In this document: positions 5,210-7,899 of the stretch, in pieces
Layout: each line of letters starts with the position of its first letter
Numbering within the stretch: the first letter of the stretch is position 1
Assembly (NCBI GenBank): GCA_903970565.1
Contig: CAJCJE010000904.1
Coordinates: 1-7,899, forward strand
Direction: 5' to 3'
From: Candidatus Melainabacteria bacterium
Lineage (GTDB): Bacteria > Actinomycetota > Actinomycetes > Mycobacteriales > Pseudonocardiaceae
Length of the DNA: 7,899 nucleotides
The notes under the pieces: generated by a model
Database searches by the model: none
What the model was told of the DNA's origin: nothing
Seen by the model: the letters and a program-made list of their open reading frames with translations, nothing else
Translations under genes and position numbers: made by a program

Positions 5210-7879
5210 GTGAGCAAGCACGATTCCGATCAGCCAGGACTCCAGCTCAAGTGGCGCCGCCGTGCCAACCGAGTCGAGTCGATCAAGCAGCGAGTCGTCC
5301 GGGTTGCCCTCATCCCGAGCGTCGCGCTGATCCTGCTGTGGGTAGCCGCGGCGGCGTACCTGGGCGGTACGGGTTTCTACGACCAGCAGGTGGCCAGTAG
5401 CGTGCGGCAGGTCTCGATCCCGGCCGTCACCGGCCTTGCCTCGGTCGAGAAGGAACGGCAGCTGAGCATGGCGTACCTCGCGGCGCCCTCGGTCGACCTG
5501 CAACCGCTGCTGGCACAACAGAAGCAGAGCGACCAGGGGCTGTCGGCGATGCAGGCGGCGGCCGGTTCGGCGCTGGTCAACGCGCCGGCTGCCATCACCA
5601 ACCAGTTCGCGACGCTCACCGGCTTCATCAACCAACTGCCCAACATCCGTGGCCGCATCGACGCCGGCGTCGCCTCGCGGGACGAGGTGTTCACCTTCTA
5701 CGGCAACCTGCTCGACGCGGCGACCAACCTGTTCGCCACCCAGGCCCGGATCGTGCCCGACGCGTCGTCCATTCCGGGAGCCATCGCCGCGACGAACGCC
5801 TTCCACATCAGTGACCTGATGTCCAGGGCCAGCTCGATGATTTCCGGGGCGATCGCCTCCGGCACCCTCGACCAGGCCGACTACCTACAGTTCACCAGCC
5901 TCGTCGGCGCCTATCACGCCTTGCTGAGTACCACCGAGCAGGACCTGCGCGCCCCGGTCGAGGCCACCTACCAGCAGCTGATCAGGTCCTCGAACTGGCA
6001 GGAGCTGGTCGCGGCGGAGAACGCGCTGATCCAGCGCGGCACCTGGTCCGGCGGTATCCCGGCCGACCTGGGCATCACCGCGCAGTCCTGGCAGGACCTG
6101 ACGAACTCGGTTTTCGGCACGCTCACGACCATGACGGTGGACCAGGCCGACGAGGTCTCCCAGGACACTTTGGACGACGGGAACAACCAGCTGCTCGAAC
6201 TGGTCATCGCGCTGGTGGTCGCCCTGCTCGTGGTGATCGGCTCGATCTGGTGGGCGCGCCGGCAGTCCTCGGTGCTGGTCGACAACGCCCTGGTCACTCG
6301 CCTCGGCAAGCTGCGCGCCGACGCGCTCGAACTGGTCGGGGCCCAGCTGCCGGACATGGTCCGGCGACTGCGGGCCGGTGAGATGGTGGACTCCGCAGTC
6401 CAGTTCGCCGACCCGCTGCACGTCGAGGGCGACGAGATCGACGAGGTCGCCACGGCGATTCGCGCGGCACTGCGCGAAGCGGTCAGCGCGGCGGCCGGTG
6501 AGGCGCAGGCCCGCAACGCCCTGAACACGGTGTTCCGCGGTATCGCCCGGCGAAACCAGCTCCCGCTGTACAACCTGCTCAGCCTGCTGGACACCCTGGA
6601 GCAGGCCGAGCAGGACTCGACGGCGCTGGACCGGCTCTACCGGCTGGACCACGAGGCCACTCGCGCGCGGCGCAACAGCGAAAACCTGATCATTCTCAGC
6701 GGTGGCGATCTCGGCCAGCACCTGCCCGGTCCGGTGCGGATGCGGGACGTGCTGCGCTCGGCGATCTCGGAAACCCATGAGTACCAGCGGGTGAAGCTCA
6801 AGGGCAGCGTGCCCGAGGTCGGGATCTCCAGCGACGCCGCCACCGGCCTGATTCACCTGATCGCGGAGCTGCTGGAGAACGCGGCCCGCTTCTCCCCGCC
6901 CGGCTACGAGGTGCTGGTGCGCAGTATGCCGGCGAAGGCGGGCATGATCGTCGAGGTGGAGGACCGCGGTCTCGGGATGCCCGAGGAGCTGCGGGAGCGC
7001 GTCAACACGATGCTGGCCGACCCGCCCGAGGTCGACGTGATGGCCATCGGCGACGGTTCCCAGCTCGGGTTCTGGGTGATCGCCTCGCTGGTCAAGCGGT
7101 TCGGCTTCAAGGTGGCGCTGCGCGAGTCCGACTACGGCGGCATCCTCGCCATCGTGCGCGTGCCCAACCGACAGGTCGTCGCCGACCCGAATCCGGATCT
7201 CAACGACGAGCAGCACCCCGGTGCCCGGTACCGCATTCCGTTGCCCGCGACGCAGTCACGCGGCGAGGAACACGCCCGGCACCGGGTGCCCGAACGGGAG
7301 AAGACCGCACTGCTGCCCAGGATCACCGCGCCGCTCGCGACGATCGACGCCGAGGAGATCGACAGTATGCTGCGCGCTCGGCGCTCGGCCGGCATGTCGG
7401 ACTGGGCGCAGCCGATGACCGAGCCGCCCGCCTCCGCCGACCTGCCGACGACGACCGAGCGCCCCCAGCGCCGACGGATGACCGCCTCACCCCAGCCTCC
7501 GACGCAGCCCGATGCCGTGACGCCGACGCATCCGGCCACGCCCGAGCGCGGCGGATTCGACCAGCGCGAGTTGGTGCGCCGACCCGCGCCCGAACCGGAA
7601 CTCGTGGAGGACGTGGAGCAGACACACGCCTGGCCCACCGCCCTGGTGGCGCAGCAGCAGGAGACGGCCGAGCGGCAGGACGGGCGCACGGCCCTTCGCC
7701 GGCCGCTCCCGCAGCGGTCTCCGGGTGATCACCTGAACCCGCGCCTCACCCGTGATTCCGGCGGGGCGGGGCCGGGTATGCCCGACGACGACACGAGTGC
7801 CGCAGGACGCGAAATCGGTGCCGGACTCTCGGCGTTCCAGCAGGGCTCCGAAGCTGGACGTCTCGCCGACGATTCGTGA
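5210..7879 (+). CDS. cvnA: Conservon-type (CvnA-like) sensor histidine kinase with nitrate-sensor-like domain
   Basis: This 889-residue membrane kinase-like protein has a basic N-terminal tail, membrane segment 1 (about 30-52), a helical extracytoplasmic domain (about 60-325) with L-A-S-V-E-K-E-R-Q-L-S-M-A-Y typical of NIT domains, and membrane segment 2 (about 327-348). A HAMP-like linker follows, then a helical region with R-L-D-H-E-A-T-R-A-R-R-N-S-E-N-L (478-493; H481 is the best phosphoacceptor candidate). The HATPase domain (about 540-652) shows the N box E-L-L-E-N-A-A-R-F-S-P-P (N557), D-R-G-L-G-M (585-590) and L-G-F-W-V-I (619-624). A disordered Pro/Arg-rich tail of about 235 residues ends with a G-L-S-A-F-Q-Q-G-S-x-x-G-R motif common in this family. 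GTG 5210 is chosen because GGAG lies 4 bases upstream; an in-frame TTG at 5120 would add a Cys-rich stretch without a ribosome-binding site. In conservons this protein works with a roadblock protein, a DUF742 protein and a small GTPase. Confidence 0.9.
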   Translation: MSKHDSDQPGLQLKWRRRANRVESIKQRVVRVALIPSVALILLWVAAAAYLGGTGFYDQQVASSVRQVSIPAVTGLASVEKERQLSMAYLAAPSVDLQPLLAQQKQSDQGLSAMQAAAGSALVNAPAAITNQFATLTGFINQLPNIRGRIDAGVASRDEVFTFYGNLLDAATNLFATQARIVPDASSIPGAIAATNAFHISDLMSRASSMISGAIASGTLDQADYLQFTSLVGAYHALLSTTEQDLRAPVEATYQQLIRSSNWQELVAAENALIQRGTWSGGIPADLGITAQSWQDLTNSVFGTLTTMTVDQADEVSQDTLDDGNNQLLELVIALVVALLVVIGSIWWARRQSSVLVDNALVTRLGKLRADALELVGAQLPDMVRRLRAGEMVDSAVQFADPLHVEGDEIDEVATAIRAALREAVSAAAGEAQARNALNTVFRGIARRNQLPLYNLLSLLDTLEQAEQDSTALDRLYRLDHEATRARRNSENLIILSGGDLGQHLPGPVRMRDVLRSAISETHEYQRVKLKGSVPEVGISSDAATGLIHLIAELLENAARFSPPGYEVLVRSMPAKAGMIVEVEDRGLGMPEELRERVNTMLADPPEVDVMAIGDGSQLGFWVIASLVKRFGFKVALRESDYGGILAIVRVPNRQVVADPNPDLNDEQHPGARYRIPLPATQSRGEEHARHRVPEREKTALLPRITAPLATIDAEEIDSMLRARRSAGMSDWAQPMTEPPASADLPTTTERPQRRRMTASPQPPTQPDAVTPTHPATPERGGFDQRELVRRPAPEPELVEDVEQTHAWPTALVAQQQETAERQDGRTALRRPLPQRSPGDHLNPRLTRDSGGAGPGMPDDDTSAAGREIGAGLSAFQQGSEAGRLADDS

Positions 7880-7899
7880 ACGACACAGACAGGGACGAC
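7876..7899 (+). CDS. Start of next conservon gene, probably roadblock/LC7 protein (partial)
   Basis: A GTG at 7876 overlaps the kinase stop codon by four bases (GTGA) and opens a frame reading M-N-D-T-D-R-D-D to the window edge. Such 4-base overlaps are typical of translationally coupled genes in actinomycete operons. In conservons the gene after the kinase is cvnB, a roadblock/LC7-domain protein thought to regulate the operon's GTPase. Eight codons are too few to identify the product; the assignment rests on synteny alone. Confidence 0.5.

Noticed and set aside
5885..7216. Long minus-strand open frame of 443 codons
   Set aside because: Antisense shadow of the sensor kinase. Its composition (His, Asp, Gln, Arg-rich, no domain) is what complementary GC-rich codons give.
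1..7899. CRISPR arrays, tRNA/rRNA genes, insertion sequences, attachment sites
   Set aside because: I saw no regularly spaced repeats, no cloverleaf-like segment, no transposase or integrase motifs and no flanking terminal repeats.

Overview
The window looks like a chromosomal segment of a high-GC actinomycete. The genes are strongly G/C-biased at third codon positions, GTG starts are common, and the families present are typical of filamentous Actinobacteria: a secreted NlpC/P60 hydrolase, a small Cys-containing I36-like secreted protein, a VC0807 membrane protein and a nitrate-sensor/conservon-type histidine kinase. I cannot name the genus from the sequence alone.

Left part (1-2198, minus strand): two exported proteins lie in the same orientation, 77 bases apart. 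The upstream gene (1782-2198) encodes a 138-residue protein with a signal peptide and an I36/crystallin-like Cys domain. The downstream gene (4-1704) encodes a 566-residue cell-wall hydrolase made of a signal peptide, three near-identical Cys-rich SH3-like modules and a C-terminal NlpC/P60 peptidase domain. A gap of 528 bases (2199-2726) follows, holding a candidate promoter for each direction and a clean 7-bp inverted repeat.

Middle part (2727-4382): a plus-strand gene encodes an unusual one-component membrane protein: two N-terminal membrane segments, a cytoplasmic helix-turn-helix domain, a third membrane segment and an extracytoplasmic SH3-like domain. It appears to have a leaderless GTG start. 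It converges, with only 9 bases between stop codons, on a minus-strand VC0807-family membrane protein. The 3' end of the plus-strand gene carries a large compound hairpin.

Right part (4383-7899): an 827-base gene-poor stretch contains several inverted repeats. It leads into an 889-residue conservon-type sensor kinase (CvnA-like: membrane segment, NIT-like sensor domain, membrane segment, HATPase, long Pro-rich tail). The first 8 codons of the next gene overlap its stop codon by four bases; by synteny this would be the roadblock/LC7 protein (CvnB), so the window cuts off a conservon operon.

The most interesting working model is a cell-envelope module. The HTH/SH3 membrane protein would sense the wall or a wall ligand with an extracellular SH3-like domain. 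The neighbouring secreted pair, one member of which carries three SH3-like modules of its own, would act on the wall. The co-location is seen; the regulatory link is inference.
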